Shown here: in pieces, positions 1 through 10,834 of the stretch
Position numbering within the stretch: position 1 is the first letter of the stretch
Layout of the letters: each line of letters begins with the position of its first letter
Assembly: GCA_964017045.1 (NCBI GenBank)
Contig: OZ024794.1
Coordinates: 25,291,340 to 25,355,339, forward strand
DNA: 64,000 nt
From: Omphiscola glabra
Taxonomy: Eukaryota > Mollusca > Gastropoda > Lymnaeidae
Direction of reading: 5' to 3'
Notes under the pieces: generated by a model
The model's input: only the letters and a program-made list of their open reading frames with translations
What the model was told of the DNA's origin: nothing
Databases searched by the model: none
Made by a program: the position numbers and the translations under genes

Positions 1-627
1 TTAGGCTGTTTGTTGATGTGTAAAGAGGATGCCATAAATATGTATGAGTCGTATTGCCCTCCCCTCTGACATCTCTGACATTCATCTTGTCTCCGTTCCG
101 TCACATAAGGAGATGATAGATAAACTTGGGAATATCCTTATCCCAGCTCTTTCAGTAGATCCGGGCCAGATCAGGGCCTTACGAGAGAATGTTGAACTTA
201 TTTTATAAACTTATAAATTTCAATGAAAATGTATAACTCATAATTTTATGAGCAGATGTAAACAAATGGGAAATGTTAAATGTTTGGGGGGGGGGGGGGG
301 GGGAAGGGGGTGCAAAACTGTTTATGTCATGAATTATTCATTCAAACGGCCGGCGAACGGCACATGCTATTCTGTTTATGTTCAGTTTTCGTAAAAGATA
401 CATGCCATGGGACGCGTGTAAGCTGTGAGGAAATAGACACATTTTTACACGTAATGTGTGAACGCGATCTTTGTTAAACAAATAAATTCATTGAATATAT
501 AAGAAACGTGTCTATCAAATCTGTTTCTGCAGCTAAAACTGCAACTGGCTCTTTAACATTTCCCACCTTTTTTTTTTTGAAAGCGTCATTTCAGTTTAGA
601 AATTTCGTTCCGTTGATATGAATCGTT
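1..627. other. no gene recognised; poly-G run
   Basis: I see no exon or recognisable element here. A run of about 20 G lies at 284-303. Because the GPCR exon at 1874 begins in mid-codon, this stretch is probably intron of that gene, but that is inference. Confidence 0.4.
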
Positions 628-1279
628 ACGAATTTTACGAATTCTAGTATAATAATTACGAATTCTAGTATGATAGTTACGAATTCTAGTGTAAAAGTTA
701 CGAATTCTAGTATAATAGTTACGAATTCTAGTATAATAGTTACGAATTCTAGTATAATAGTTACGAATTCTAGTATAAAGGTTACGAATTCTAGTATAAT
801 AGTTACGAATTCTAGTATAATCGTTACGAATTCTAGTATGATAGTTACGAATTCTAGTGTAAAAGTTACGAATTCTAGTATAATAGTTACGAATTCTAGT
901 GTAAAAGTTACGAATTCTAGTATAATAGTTACGAATTCTAGTGTAAAAGTTACGAATTCTAGTATAATAGTTACGAATTCTAGTATAAAGGTTACGAATT
1001 CTAGTATAATAGTTACGAATTCTAGTATAATAGTTACGAATTCTAGTATAATCGTTACGAATTCTAGTATGATAGTTACGAATTCTAGTGTAAAAGTTAC
1101 GAATTCTAGTATAATAGTTACGACTTCTAGTATAAAAGTTACGAATTCTAGTATAATAGTTACGAATTCTAGTATAATCGTTACGAATTCTAGTATAATC
1201 GTTACGAATTCTAGTATAAAAGTTACGAATTCTAGTATAAAAGTTACGAATTCTAGTATAATAGTTACGAATTCTAGTA
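628..1279. repeat. 21-bp minisatellite, about 31 copies
   Basis: Each 21-bp unit carries the core GTTACGAATTCTAGTAT, so it contains an EcoRI palindrome. Units differ mainly in the last few bases, and the variants recur in blocks, which suggests higher-order duplication. Because 21 is a multiple of three and units lack stops, both strands stay open for more than 200 codons. These encode low-complexity seven-residue repeats that I regard as non-coding. Confidence 0.95.
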
Positions 1280-1873
1280 ATACCTGGCGGCGCTTCTGAA
1301 GATTTGGTCACAGAAGAGAGACAAAGCAGTCCAGGCTTTTCCCATGAAAATCCATTAGTTATTTGAATAGTCGGTTGCATACTTTTAACATTCTAGACAT
1401 TTCCATGATGACATCTTTCCTTATGTAAGAAAGTATTCACAAAAAAATACGACAAGTAAGCTTTAAAAAAAAATTAAATTGTCACCGTGGAAACGTCCAC
1501 AGTGAAGGTTAGCGTCTCTCCGGGTAGCCAAGTCTAATTTTGATCCTAATTCTCTTGCTGGTACGAGAGCAAGGGACACTGGTTGATACTTTGACGTTAG
1601 AGCTTATTTTCTTAATGTTTTTAAATTAAGTTTATTTCTCACTATACTTGACCTGTTTCGCATCTCAAATTCGAACAATTCTAAAATTATTTCAAAGAAA
1701 ATTGTCCACATATGTGACCAGAACTGAAACTTTTTTTTATGGAGAATGGTGGGGGGGGGGGTGGGGGGGGGGGGTCTCGGTCATTTAAAATTTTGTGCAG
1801 CGATGTATAGAGGAAATGAAATATTGAAAGATAATTCGTCTTCGGAAATATTTTATCTTCGTCTTTTTTTCAG
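1280..1873. other. probable GPCR intron sequence with poly-G tract
   Basis: No exon or transposon was recognised. A G-rich tract lies at about 1746-1774. The stretch ends in a polypyrimidine tract and CAG at 1871-1873, which serves as the 3' splice site of the first visible GPCR exon. Confidence 0.4.
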
Positions 1874-4800
1874 CCTGGTTTTGGTGGGTCAAGAAATCCA
1901 TATCATTGACGACATTTTAAGTGAAAACAAGCACCGACCGGGTCTCTTCAGCAAGTTTTCCCATGACAGCTGTAAGGTAAGCTAATTATCTGGGCCAGAT
2001 ATGATGTGATATCTGTAAGGTAAGCTGATTATCTGGGCCAGATATGATGTGATACCTGTAAGGTAAGGTGATTATCTGGCCCAGAGGTTACGTGATATCT
2101 GTAAGGCAAACTGATTGTCCGGGCTAGAGATTATGTGATATCTGAAAGGTAAGCTTTATTTCTGGATTAGAGATTTACATGGATTGTCTCATACCTTGTC
2201 TCGATTTACATCTAAAAACAGCTGTTTACATTTGAAAATGTGTGAAAGACGAATAAGATTTCAATCTGAGTAGCCATGTAGGCTGGAAAGAAATAGTCAA
2301 CACCTTAATCTTGTTTCTTGCCTCCTAACATCTTTACAATTTTTACATAGTTCAATGTCATGAAATATTTTTTATTATTTTCTACCGATCATATTTTTAA
2401 AATATTTCTTTTTCTTTTCAGCCCATTATTCTAATCCTTTCATTGTATTACACTAGTACATTATGTTACATTATTTTACATTATGTTACATTTTGTTACA
2501 GTTTCCGTATTCACGTCCTCAGATTTTTATGTTCGCCGATGCCGTGTGTAACCTCATGTCGACGTGGCTCATAGTGGCCATGGCCATTGAGAGACTCTGC
2601 GTCGTGTACATGCCTTTCAGGCGGAACATGTGGTGTCAGCAGCGTGGTGCCGTCATCATCATCATTTCACTGTTCTGTGTCTTCTCCTGCACCCAGGTGT
2701 TCAGGTGAGTTAGTGGTTCTGTGTCTTCTCCTGCACCCAGGTGTTCAGGTGAGTTAGTGTTTCTGTGTCTTCTCCTGTACCCAGGTGTTCAGGTGAGTTA
2801 GCGGTTCTGTGTCTTCTCCTGCACCCAGGTGTTCAGGTGAGTTAGCGTTTCTGTGTCTTCTCCTGCACCCAGGTGTTCAGGTGAGTTAGTGGTTGTGTGT
2901 CTTCTCCTGTACCCAGGTGTTCAGTAGAGTTAGCGGTTATGTGTCTTCTCCTGCACCCAGGTGTTCAGGTGAGTTAGTGGTTATGTGTCTTCTCCTGCAC
3001 CCAGGTGTTCAGGTGAGTTAGTGGTTCTGTGTCTTCTCCTGTACGCAGGTGTTCAGGAGAGTTAGTGGTTCTGTGTCTTCTCTTTTACCCAGGTGTTTAT
3101 GTGAGTTAGTGGTGGGGGCTGGGGGGACTTGCTAGCTTACCTGTATATGATATCGATGCACTTAAGTCATTTTAAATAATTCACTTTAATGTATTTCAGG
3201 CGTCGTACTATGCGTAGCAAACAGATTAATTAGACACGAACAATCTAAGTCAATATAACAATATATGTTAAGCTTTAATAATATTTTTACATTATACACA
3301 AGTAGACGTTTCGGCACATGCCTTCATCAGTACAACAACAAAACATTGAAATAATTATAAATTAAATTTACATAATATATATATACATATATCCCACCTA
3401 TGGGCTCTAAAAAAATTGATTTTTTTTTTTTTTTTTTTTTTTTTAAATAATTATAAATTAAATTTACATAATATATATATACATATATCCCACCTATGGG
3501 CTCTAAAAAAATTGATTTTTTTTTTTTTTTTTTTTTTAAATAATTATAAATTAAATTTACATAATATATATATACATATATCCCACCTATGGGCTCTAAA
3601 AAAATTGATTTTTTTTTTTTTTTTTTTTTTTAAAAATAATTATAAATTAAATTTACATAATATATATATACATATATCCCACCTATGGGCTCTAAAAAAA
3701 TTGATAAGATCCCAGCCAGTTTTGCTTACATCAATAGTTCATCTGATTACAGTAGGACGTCGATAATTCAGACTTCAACAAAAAAAACGGGCCATGGAAA
3801 TCATGGATTGCCTAATCAGAAAACAAATCCCGTGGAGCGAGATATCAACGAGATTTAAAATAAACGCATAGGGATATCTGAACGTGAATTGAAAAAACAT
3901 CCACGTTCATGGGCACCGCTCTGCAAATGACCTATTACAAGTCACGTAGTACCTCTTATATTTATCTGCTGCTGGTGTGGCTGCTTCCTTTTCACAACCG
4001 GCCCACCTTCTACTCAAAGTGTTTTATATTAATAGTACTGAGTTGTTTGTCAAGCATCGAGAGTCATGGGTTACAATTGAACTCAGGTAAAAAGGTGTGG
4101 TTGTTTTTTTTTTTTTTGAGGAGACAATTGTATTAATCAGCAGGTCTATTGTTTAAAGGCCGGCATATATTACAGTAAATAAGAAGTTAGTTTTTTGTAA
4201 CACTCGGACACATCGGATTTTCTCTCAAAATACCAGAACCCTGTGTAAAAAAATACTGCACCCGGTTAAGCCCTAGTTCTTATATATTTATGCAATTAGC
4301 AGAGGCATAGCTAAGGGGGGGGGGGAGGGGGAGACAGATATCCCTGCGCGCCAGACTATTTAGGGGCGCCAAAATGTTATTTGATATTATTTTGTTGATG
4401 AAAATAATGGGTTTAAGAGTTGAAAAAAGAAAGGGAGGCTATTTAAAATGAATCTTGTCCCCCCCCCCCCCCCAGGCGCCAAACACTCCAGCTACGCCTC
4501 TAGCAATTATTCAAGATTATCGATGTCTTATTGTATTTACTTTAGGAAAAAATTAAATTAGTCAATGTCATTTTTGGTTGTACTGCATTTTTTTAAACTG
4601 AAAATAAATTCTGCGAGTGTCCTTTTATAAATGCTTTATATTAAATTCGCTTTTGTTCGTGTGTTTCTTTCTTGTAAAATCTTCGAAAAGCTACTTGACC
4701 CACTCCCCGTCATCCTATCGAGCTGAATTTTGGCACATAGACTCGTTGCCGATGACATTATATCAAATGGTTAACTCACCCTAAACCCTAAATTCAGTTT

Positions 4801-7800
4801 TCAATTTTTAAAGGGAAAATGAAGGAAATGACGCAATGATTTCTTAAGAATGTTGAGAATTCTATTTCTTATCTATATATTTCTGGTACCCAAAATGTCG
4901 AAATTGGTACTTTCAGAACAGGGGGTATATATATAGATAAAGGTCCCTAGCGCTACGTTGATTAGTATTACTATGACTATGTCTAGGGAATGATTACTAC
5001 AATCAACAGTTATACCAAATTAATCCTCACTCTCAATAACGTTACTGTTACTAAAAAACACCGGTGGTTCCGCCACAAATACTTATTTAATTAGTACACT
5101 ACAAAATATATAGAAACATACAAATAGTAATACTTAATATCGATACAATGCTTTACTAATAACAGGAGGCTGTGATGCTGGACGTTCGGTGGTACGTTGG
5201 TCTCTCGGCTTGCCCTCTCGTGTCTGTTCCTCAATTGCTCTACACACCGTCAGACTCTGACAGCACACAACAAAGCCACTGGTCACTCAGCTGTGCAGGG
5301 GGTGGGGAGGAACTGCTCGCCACGCTCTGCTACCTCTACAACACTTCTGTTTGGGTCGTCTGCTGACCTTATCTCTTTAGTGCGTTACTCGCTCGTTATT
5401 ATCTGCCTTGTGCAATTACTGCGTCAGGGTTAAACTGTTAACCGCTGACTTCTTATACAGTACTGAGTTCTAGTCTACTGGGCTCTGCTATGGCATATGC
5501 TTCTATAGTCTTGAGCCTAATCTCATATAACTGACTGAACTGAACTAACGTACTAACTGTACTAACTTACTAAACTAACTACTCTAACTAACTGGCTGTA
5601 AAGAGAATAATAGATACATTATATAAGCTATCACTAAGAATTACAGACTTATTACCATACTAATAATTAAACATACATATACATTCATATAGCATAGTAT
5701 TCTAACAATGACTTGATAACTAACTATACTCTAACATATCCTACTAACAAAATGCTAACATTATAAACATGTGAAACTACCAATTAACAATACTAATATT
5801 ACTAACCCTACGACACTTGATTGGACACACTCCAACAGCAATAGTCATAAGCCAGGCTCTGGCTTGTCTGTCAATTACACTACCGTAATTACAGGGACGA
5901 GAGAGAACCACTAACTGGCTTACAACTCTATTTATACTTGGATCCAGCTAACGCTGACCTGCGTCCAGCTAACGCTGACCTCTGGGTCATACATATGATT
6001 CATATACTATATGCTAATTTTTCGTTTGGTCAACCAATGGTTCACAAGCTGACCCTTTGTCCCAAGCTTGGTCACACGCTCTGGACATGGGCGGTGTTTC
6101 TTATAACTGACCATTTGTCTGGTTGACTGGGAAACTTCCATTGTTTAAGACTATGAGTCATTATTATCATCAGTACTGGCCTAATTGAGTCGATCACGTG
6201 ACAAGCGACTGACAAGTGACCGGTAGGTTGTGTGAGGACCAGCGGGTCTCAACAAAGAACTATAGCCAAGCTCAGTCGCACAAAAATGCATATAAAGGAT
6301 TTATAAGAAAAACATATTTAAGGGGTTGTTTAATTAATTCAGTAAGTTGCATCTTGTTTCAAAATATATTTTTTTAAAATCTAGTTATGAATACAAATAG
6401 TTAAATTTTAATCCTCTCTTACTTTGCACAATCGCCAGTTTTCTGATATCCCATCTCTTAGCGTATTTCATGAATAAGAAACGGATCAGTTTGCAGATAG
6501 GCCGTCTTGTTTATTTGAATTCAAACATTTGCTAATGGACTCCATAATGACAATTTCAAAGTGTTTCCGTCACGACATTGTACCTTGCAATCCCCTCGCT
6601 CCCCAGATTTGTCACCACGGAAAGTAATGGCATGGAATGTGCCGGAAGCGAGGCCTACTACAACATCTACCTGCCCCTACAAGTCTACGTCTACCAGTTC
6701 GCCTTCCTCTTCATCGCCCCCGTCATCCTGGTCTTGGTCAGCAACGTCGGCGTCCTCTTGAAAATTTTTAAGGTGGAGAAAGCCACGCAGAATGAGGACT
6801 CCTCTTCCACACGCCTTACCGGTTCGTTGAAATCGCCTATGCCACGGCACTCGTCTGCCCCATAGGTCACATGTTTTCCTAAAAGACTACCCTGGTTAAC
6901 ATCAAATTTTAAATTAAAAAAATATTACTTTTTTGTTTTATATATATTTTTCTGTAGCTTTGTTAAAATTAAATATTACATTTTTTTGTTTTATAATTTG
7001 CATTTTTTTTAACACTGTTATTCTTCTTAATATCAATTTTATTAATAAAAGAAATGAATTTGGGAGACTTGGTGTTATGTAGTAATATTACTTTTCATGG
7101 ATGACTTAAGGCTTACTTATAGGTGAAAATGTTGTTTTTTTTTCTCCAGGATCCGCCAGGCGGCGGAGTAAAACTACGCTGATGCTGGTCGCCATCTCGA
7201 TGACGTACATAGTGACGACACTACCCATGGTCGTCATGACCATGTTCACGTACATCATGATGCAAAAATATGGCAACGGTTTCGGAGAGACGTTTAAACT
7301 CCTGGTGCCTTGGATGCAGGTGCTTCAGGTAAGAGGGTGGCAAATGCTGTGAAAATATGTCTTTTTCTTTTTTTTTTTAATTTACAATCTTTACCTGGGG
7401 TTTTTTTTTTTCATGCTGCAGGAACTGGTCATAGATTATTCCTATCTTTCTAAATCTACAAAAACTTCAAAAGGCGCATGTTGTAGACAAAGATGGTGAT
7501 AAAACTGAATTAGTAAGGTCGGAATAAACGCCGGGTATGATAACCTTAAATCAAGATTTGGTCGTAAAATGTCGACTGTTTTATGGCAGCCAGTTGCCAG
7601 TATTGTCGTGTTTTATGACACAGCGCCTCGCGGTGTTCTGACACAAGCTACTTTCAACACTTTTAAAACATTGCTGACGATAAATTTCTATTATTTCAGG
7701 CTGTGACGAACATCAATTACGCGTCGAACTTTTTCATCTACATTCTGTCGGGCAAAAAATTCCGAATAGAACTCAGGAGGATCTTCACGCACGACAGAGC

Positions 7801-7861
7801 CAACAGCTTTGTCGTCGGGAGTTCAAGGACGCGAGATGAGATCCTGATGATGTCATATTGA
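1874..7861 (+). CDS. class A (rhodopsin-like) GPCR, five 3' exons; 5' end missing
   Basis: Joined exons are 1874-1976, 2502-2704, 6607-6821, 7150-7328 and 7700-7861 (stop TGA). Phases agree at every junction and all introns are GT-AG. They give about 286 residues running from the end of TM2 to the C-terminus. Exon 1 encodes extracellular loop 1 with a Cys suited to the loop disulfide. Exon 2 holds TM3 with an ERLCVVY motif in place of DRY, then TM4. Exon 3 holds loop 2 with Cys in MECAG, then TM5. Exon 4 holds TM6, where YIVTTLP replaces the usual CWxP. Exon 5 holds TM7 with NFFIY in place of NPxxY, then a cytoplasmic tail with GKKFR at the membrane. The protein should signal through G proteins at the plasma membrane. 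A peptide ligand is likely from the style of the family, but no subfamily or ligand is identified. Exons for the N-terminus, TM1 and most of TM2 were not found and probably lie upstream of the window. The ends of exons 1 and 2 seed tandem arrays. Confidence 0.85.
1970..2155 (+). repeat. 43-bp array of the GPCR exon 1 splice donor, 5 units
   Basis: The core CTGTAAGGTAAGC begins at 1970, 2013, 2056, 2099 and 2142, an exact 43-bp period. The first unit is the true exon end plus donor. Later units repeat the last coding bases and the donor inside the intron. The GGTAAG donor is intact in units 1, 2, 3 and 5, while unit 4 reads GGCAAA. Confidence 0.9.
2671..3115 (+). repeat. 44-bp array of the GPCR exon 2 splice donor, 10 units
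   Basis: The string GTGTTCAGGTGAGT, spanning the exon 2 end and donor, starts at 2697 and recurs every 44 bp to about 3093. The donor is intact in seven of ten units (1-5, 7 and 8). Each unit also carries a pyrimidine tract ending in ACCCAG just before GTGTTCAG, so every unit contains a potential acceptor, an 8-nt segment and a donor. Confidence 0.93.
3190..3354 (-). mobile_element. Penelope-like retroelement fragment with hammerhead-like core
   Basis: On the minus strand, 3330 down to 3308 reads CTGATGA, a GC-rich self-complementary stem (GGCATGTGCC), then GAAAC. This is the conserved core order of a hammerhead ribozyme, and such motifs are known in the terminal repeats of Penelope-like elements. 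Stem III and the cleavage site could not be paired convincingly by eye. No reverse transcriptase or GIY-YIG sequence is present. Confidence 0.45.
3355..3705. repeat. about 96-bp tandem repeat, 4 copies, with poly-T tracts
   Basis: The start TTATAAATTAAATTTACATA recurs at about 3355, 3451, 3544 and 3640. Each unit has an alternating TA stretch, the string CCCACCTATGGGCTC, and a poly-T run of variable length. The array directly abuts the hammerhead-like fragment and lies in GPCR intron 2. Confidence 0.9.
3706..4299. other. GPCR intron sequence, nothing recognised
   Basis: This is AT-rich intron. The open frame at 3909-4136 has no recognisable domain and is not supported as coding. Confidence 0.4.
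4300..4502. mobile_element. hAT-type MITE with GCGTAGCTA-like termini
   Basis: The ends are CAGAGGCATAGCTA and TAGC-like TACGCCTCT in inverted orientation. The flanks are GCAATTAG and GCAATTAT, a 7/8 match to an 8-bp target duplication, which is typical of hAT elements. Related copies lie at 17659-17834, 27319-27458 and 49974-50180. It contains poly-G and poly-C runs and no ORF. Confidence 0.8.
4900..6290 (-). mobile_element. possible LTR-like insertion in GPCR intron 2 (unclassified)
   Basis: The composition differs from the surrounding AT-rich intron. Read on the minus strand, a TATAAATAGAG box lies at about 5929-5939, followed by promoter-like sequence. I found no protein domain, no clear boundaries and no second repeat copy, so this is a weak call. 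The short open frames at 5172-5433 and 5938-6126 show no recognisable product. Confidence 0.25.
6291..6606. other. 3' end of GPCR intron 2
   Basis: AT-rich sequence with no recognised element, ending in CTCGCTCCCCAG, the acceptor for the TM5 exon. Confidence 0.5.
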
Positions 7862-8624
7862 CGTCAGGAGTGTGATAATAATTGTATGGCTCGGCTGTTG
7901 TGTATAAAGAATGTGTGTTGACGAAAGGTTCATTCCCTGACTGTTGATAATTACGCTCTTGATTGGTAATATTTAAATTATTGAAAATCGTGATGTCAGT
8001 TTTTTTTAAATGTAAGTAATGGGCTTATACTTTGCAATGTTTTTGTATTTATTTTAATAATAATAACTACATATTTGTTTTTAACCTGATACGGGGGAAA
8101 AAATTAAAGTTTGTTTGACACACTTTCCTCACATTCGACCCTAAGACTGTCTAATCCCCAAAAAGGGGGCAATATTATTTTTAAACAAGACTGAAAGTGT
8201 ATATGCTGGTTTTTCTCAACCCTAATGATCAATAGTTCACCGATATAACCTTATAAGAAATTATTGATAATACTGTATTATAGTAATTTTTCTCATGAAT
8301 TTGCATGCATCTCGTTTAAATCTTTAAAGATAGAACATCCAAAACATCCAGTATGAGACGCCGACGTCTAAGGAACAGAAAATGGGCTTTAAGTTTGAAC
8401 ACGTGATCATTAAGTTTTTGAATGACACGATTGCATTTACAACTGAAATGAAGTTATACGAACAAAGCTTACGACTGTGAAATTGGCGTGACAGTTTGTT
8501 TTTTTTCCAAGTGAAGAAATCTATTTCAAGAGATGGCTCTACCTCGTTAGGCTGGAATTTGTTCTCAGCATTTTATTCCTTAATGAAAACTAGAATGTAG
8601 TTTCCCGATTTTTAAAGTCACGAC
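7862..8624 (+). other. GPCR 3' UTR and intergenic sequence
   Basis: The stretch follows the GPCR stop codon. An ATTAAA variant polyadenylation signal lies at about 8103-8108. No other gene is recognised. Confidence 0.35.
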
Positions 8625-8885
8625 TCTTTGGTCCGTTGACGCTTAACAGTGAAACCAGGGAGGATTAGTCCGTTGATGCTTAACAGTAGAGCCAGGGAGG
8701 ATTAGTCCGTTGATCCTTAACAGTAAAGCCAGGGAGGATTAGTCCGTTGATGCTTAACAGTAAAGCCAGGGAGGATTAGTCCGTTGATGCTTAACAGTAG
8801 AGCCAGGGAGGTTAGTCCGTTGATGCATAACAGTAAAGCCAGGGAGGTTAGTACGTTGATGCTTAACAGTAGAGCCAGGGAGGGT
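8625..8885. repeat. about 38-bp minisatellite, 7 copies
   Basis: Units carry the strings GTCCGTTGATGCTTAACAGT and GCCAGGGAGG, with small indels between copies. Confidence 0.9.
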
Positions 8886-10126
8886 TTCACTTTTAATCAT
8901 GCTATTTTATGGGGCACAAAAAGCAATTAATATCAAGGGTTTTGAAAAAAAAATTCTTGATCCCCTCCGTAGGCAATAAATTTAGAACCTTTACCATATG
9001 GTGACACTTTTAATACCAAGAGTAGTTCCCCCTCCTACCCCCCCCCCCCCCCGGACAAATGCTCACCTAACACGCCAGACGTGGCTTTTAAAACTGCATC
9101 CGGTCTGTGGTATTTTCGGTTTGTTCAACACTGAACGCCAAGTTCATCTGCATTAAGGTTTTAATTACCCTCTGACCCAACTCATTAAAAGGAAACGAGA
9201 CGTCTGCTCGTAGCAGACGTGTGCGAACGTGTCTGGGTGACCAGCTTACCTGGTCCCAACTATTTAACAAGACATGACACGAATACCCAGCCAAACGAGT
9301 CCTACCTATTTGCTGTACAGGTATTTAGAGGGAGTACATCTGTTCTCACATACATATGTGTTGCTGTGAAAGGGTTCTTCATTTTGTCTTAACAAAAACA
9401 TGTAGCAGTAAGTCTTCGAGGCCTACTTTGGATGTTAGTAATGTAGTCATTTTTGTTTTATTTAACTAATTTTTCGCTCTGGTAGACGAAGAATATGAAG
9501 GTCAAGATCATCGGGGGTGGGGGGTGGGACGACGTTAATATCGACAGCGATATAAGAACCTGCGGAGGACATAAAAAGATTTGTAAACATTTATATCTGT
9601 AACATCTTACACGAAATTACACGAAAACTGTATAGGGGAGAAGAGAGACACAGACCACGCCTTGAATAAATTTGAAAATTGGTTGAAAATGTATGAGGAA
9701 ATGATCGAGCACTTCACCCGCTGTTATAAAAATAAATACAGAGGTGTCATTGAGATTTTAACCCTTTGCTATTCGCTCTGGTCCAAGGCCATGCACAAGA
9801 ATCTCAGTTTGTGTTTTGTACGTGAAACCTTTAGACAGGATCCACCACAAAGCCTCTGATTCAGTTCTGGGACATTATCGCTAAGTGTTTAGTCCCACTT
9901 TGTCTCAATCCTTGTCTTATGAGTGGATGAGCAGTAAGACATTGGTCGCTTTCATACCTTTAAAGAACCGACTTTCATATGCTCCCTTTGGCTGCATCAA
10001 AATCTTCGGTGTAGATTGTTGCACACGATTCGATACTAAAATAGTATATTAAATCATTTGAGCAATGTACAATTATTGCTACATTTTCTGTTACAACCTC
10101 ACGTATAAATAGTCATTTTAACGCCG
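8886..10126. other. intergenic, no gene recognised
   Basis: A poly-C run lies at about 9040-9053. Short open frames at 9088-9294 (-) and 9662-9859 (+) have no domain and no splice context that I can support. Confidence 0.4.
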
Positions 10127-10490
10127 ATGTATGAAGTACATGGCGCAGATAGTTATTTGATGAGAAATAGCGTGAGTAGTTACATGGTGAAAAACAGCGA
10201 GAGTAGTTGTGTGGTGAGAAATAGCGCGAGTAGTTGTGTGGTGATAAATAGCGTGAATAGTTGTTTAAAGAGAAACAGTGTGAGAATTTATGTAAGGAGA
10301 AACAGAGCGAGTAGGTATGTAATGAAAAACAGCGTGAGTAGTTATATAATGAGAAACAGCGCGAGTATTTATATGATGATAAATAGCGCGAGTCATTATG
10401 TAATGAGAAATAGCGCGAGTATTTATATAATGAGATATAATGAGAATACAGCACGATTAGTTATATCATGAGAAACAGCGCGAGTTATGT
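10127..10490. repeat. 27-bp minisatellite, about 12 diverged copies
   Basis: Units alternate AATAGCGCGAGTA-like and TTATGTGATGAGAAA-like blocks. The 27-bp period preserves frame, so both strands stay open for about 113 codons. The resulting peptides are nine-residue repeats and not credible proteins. Confidence 0.9.
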
Positions 10491-10834
10491 AGTTTTAATT
10501 TATTTTTGTTTTTCATGTACCAAGTTAATAACCAGCATGTGTTGTTGTTCTTGTCTAAATGTTATATATTATAAGCCATGTTTAAAATGGTGCAAACATT
10601 TCTTTTCTTAATAAGATAACTATACTTTATTTTGCAATTAATATGCCTGCGAAGCTGCACTGTTTAAATGTTAGATTTTAAGTAAATCTCCACTTTCACA
10701 AAAATATAACTAGGGTTTTCTTACGCCTCTTCTACTATCGATTTTTAAGTTACTAATGACACATCGGATGACACCCTCGTCCAGGGGCGGATGAATGCCA
10801 TCTGATGGTTTATGTATATCGTATCTCTCCTCTC
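10491..10834. other. intergenic, nothing recognised
   Basis: AT-rich sequence without exon-like or repeat structure that I can identify. Confidence 0.4.

Noticed and set aside
284..303. Long G and C homopolymers here and at many other sites
   Set aside because: Probably real slippage-prone tracts or consensus errors; no function can be supported from sequence.
586..1380. 264-codon minus frame and 209-codon plus frame
   Set aside because: Both are translations of a 21-bp array whose period is a multiple of three. Open frames on both strands at once indicate repeat, not gene.
5172..5433. Overlapping plus frames of 64 and 78 codons in GPCR intron 2
   Set aside because: No domain, no splice context, inside a probable repeat insertion.
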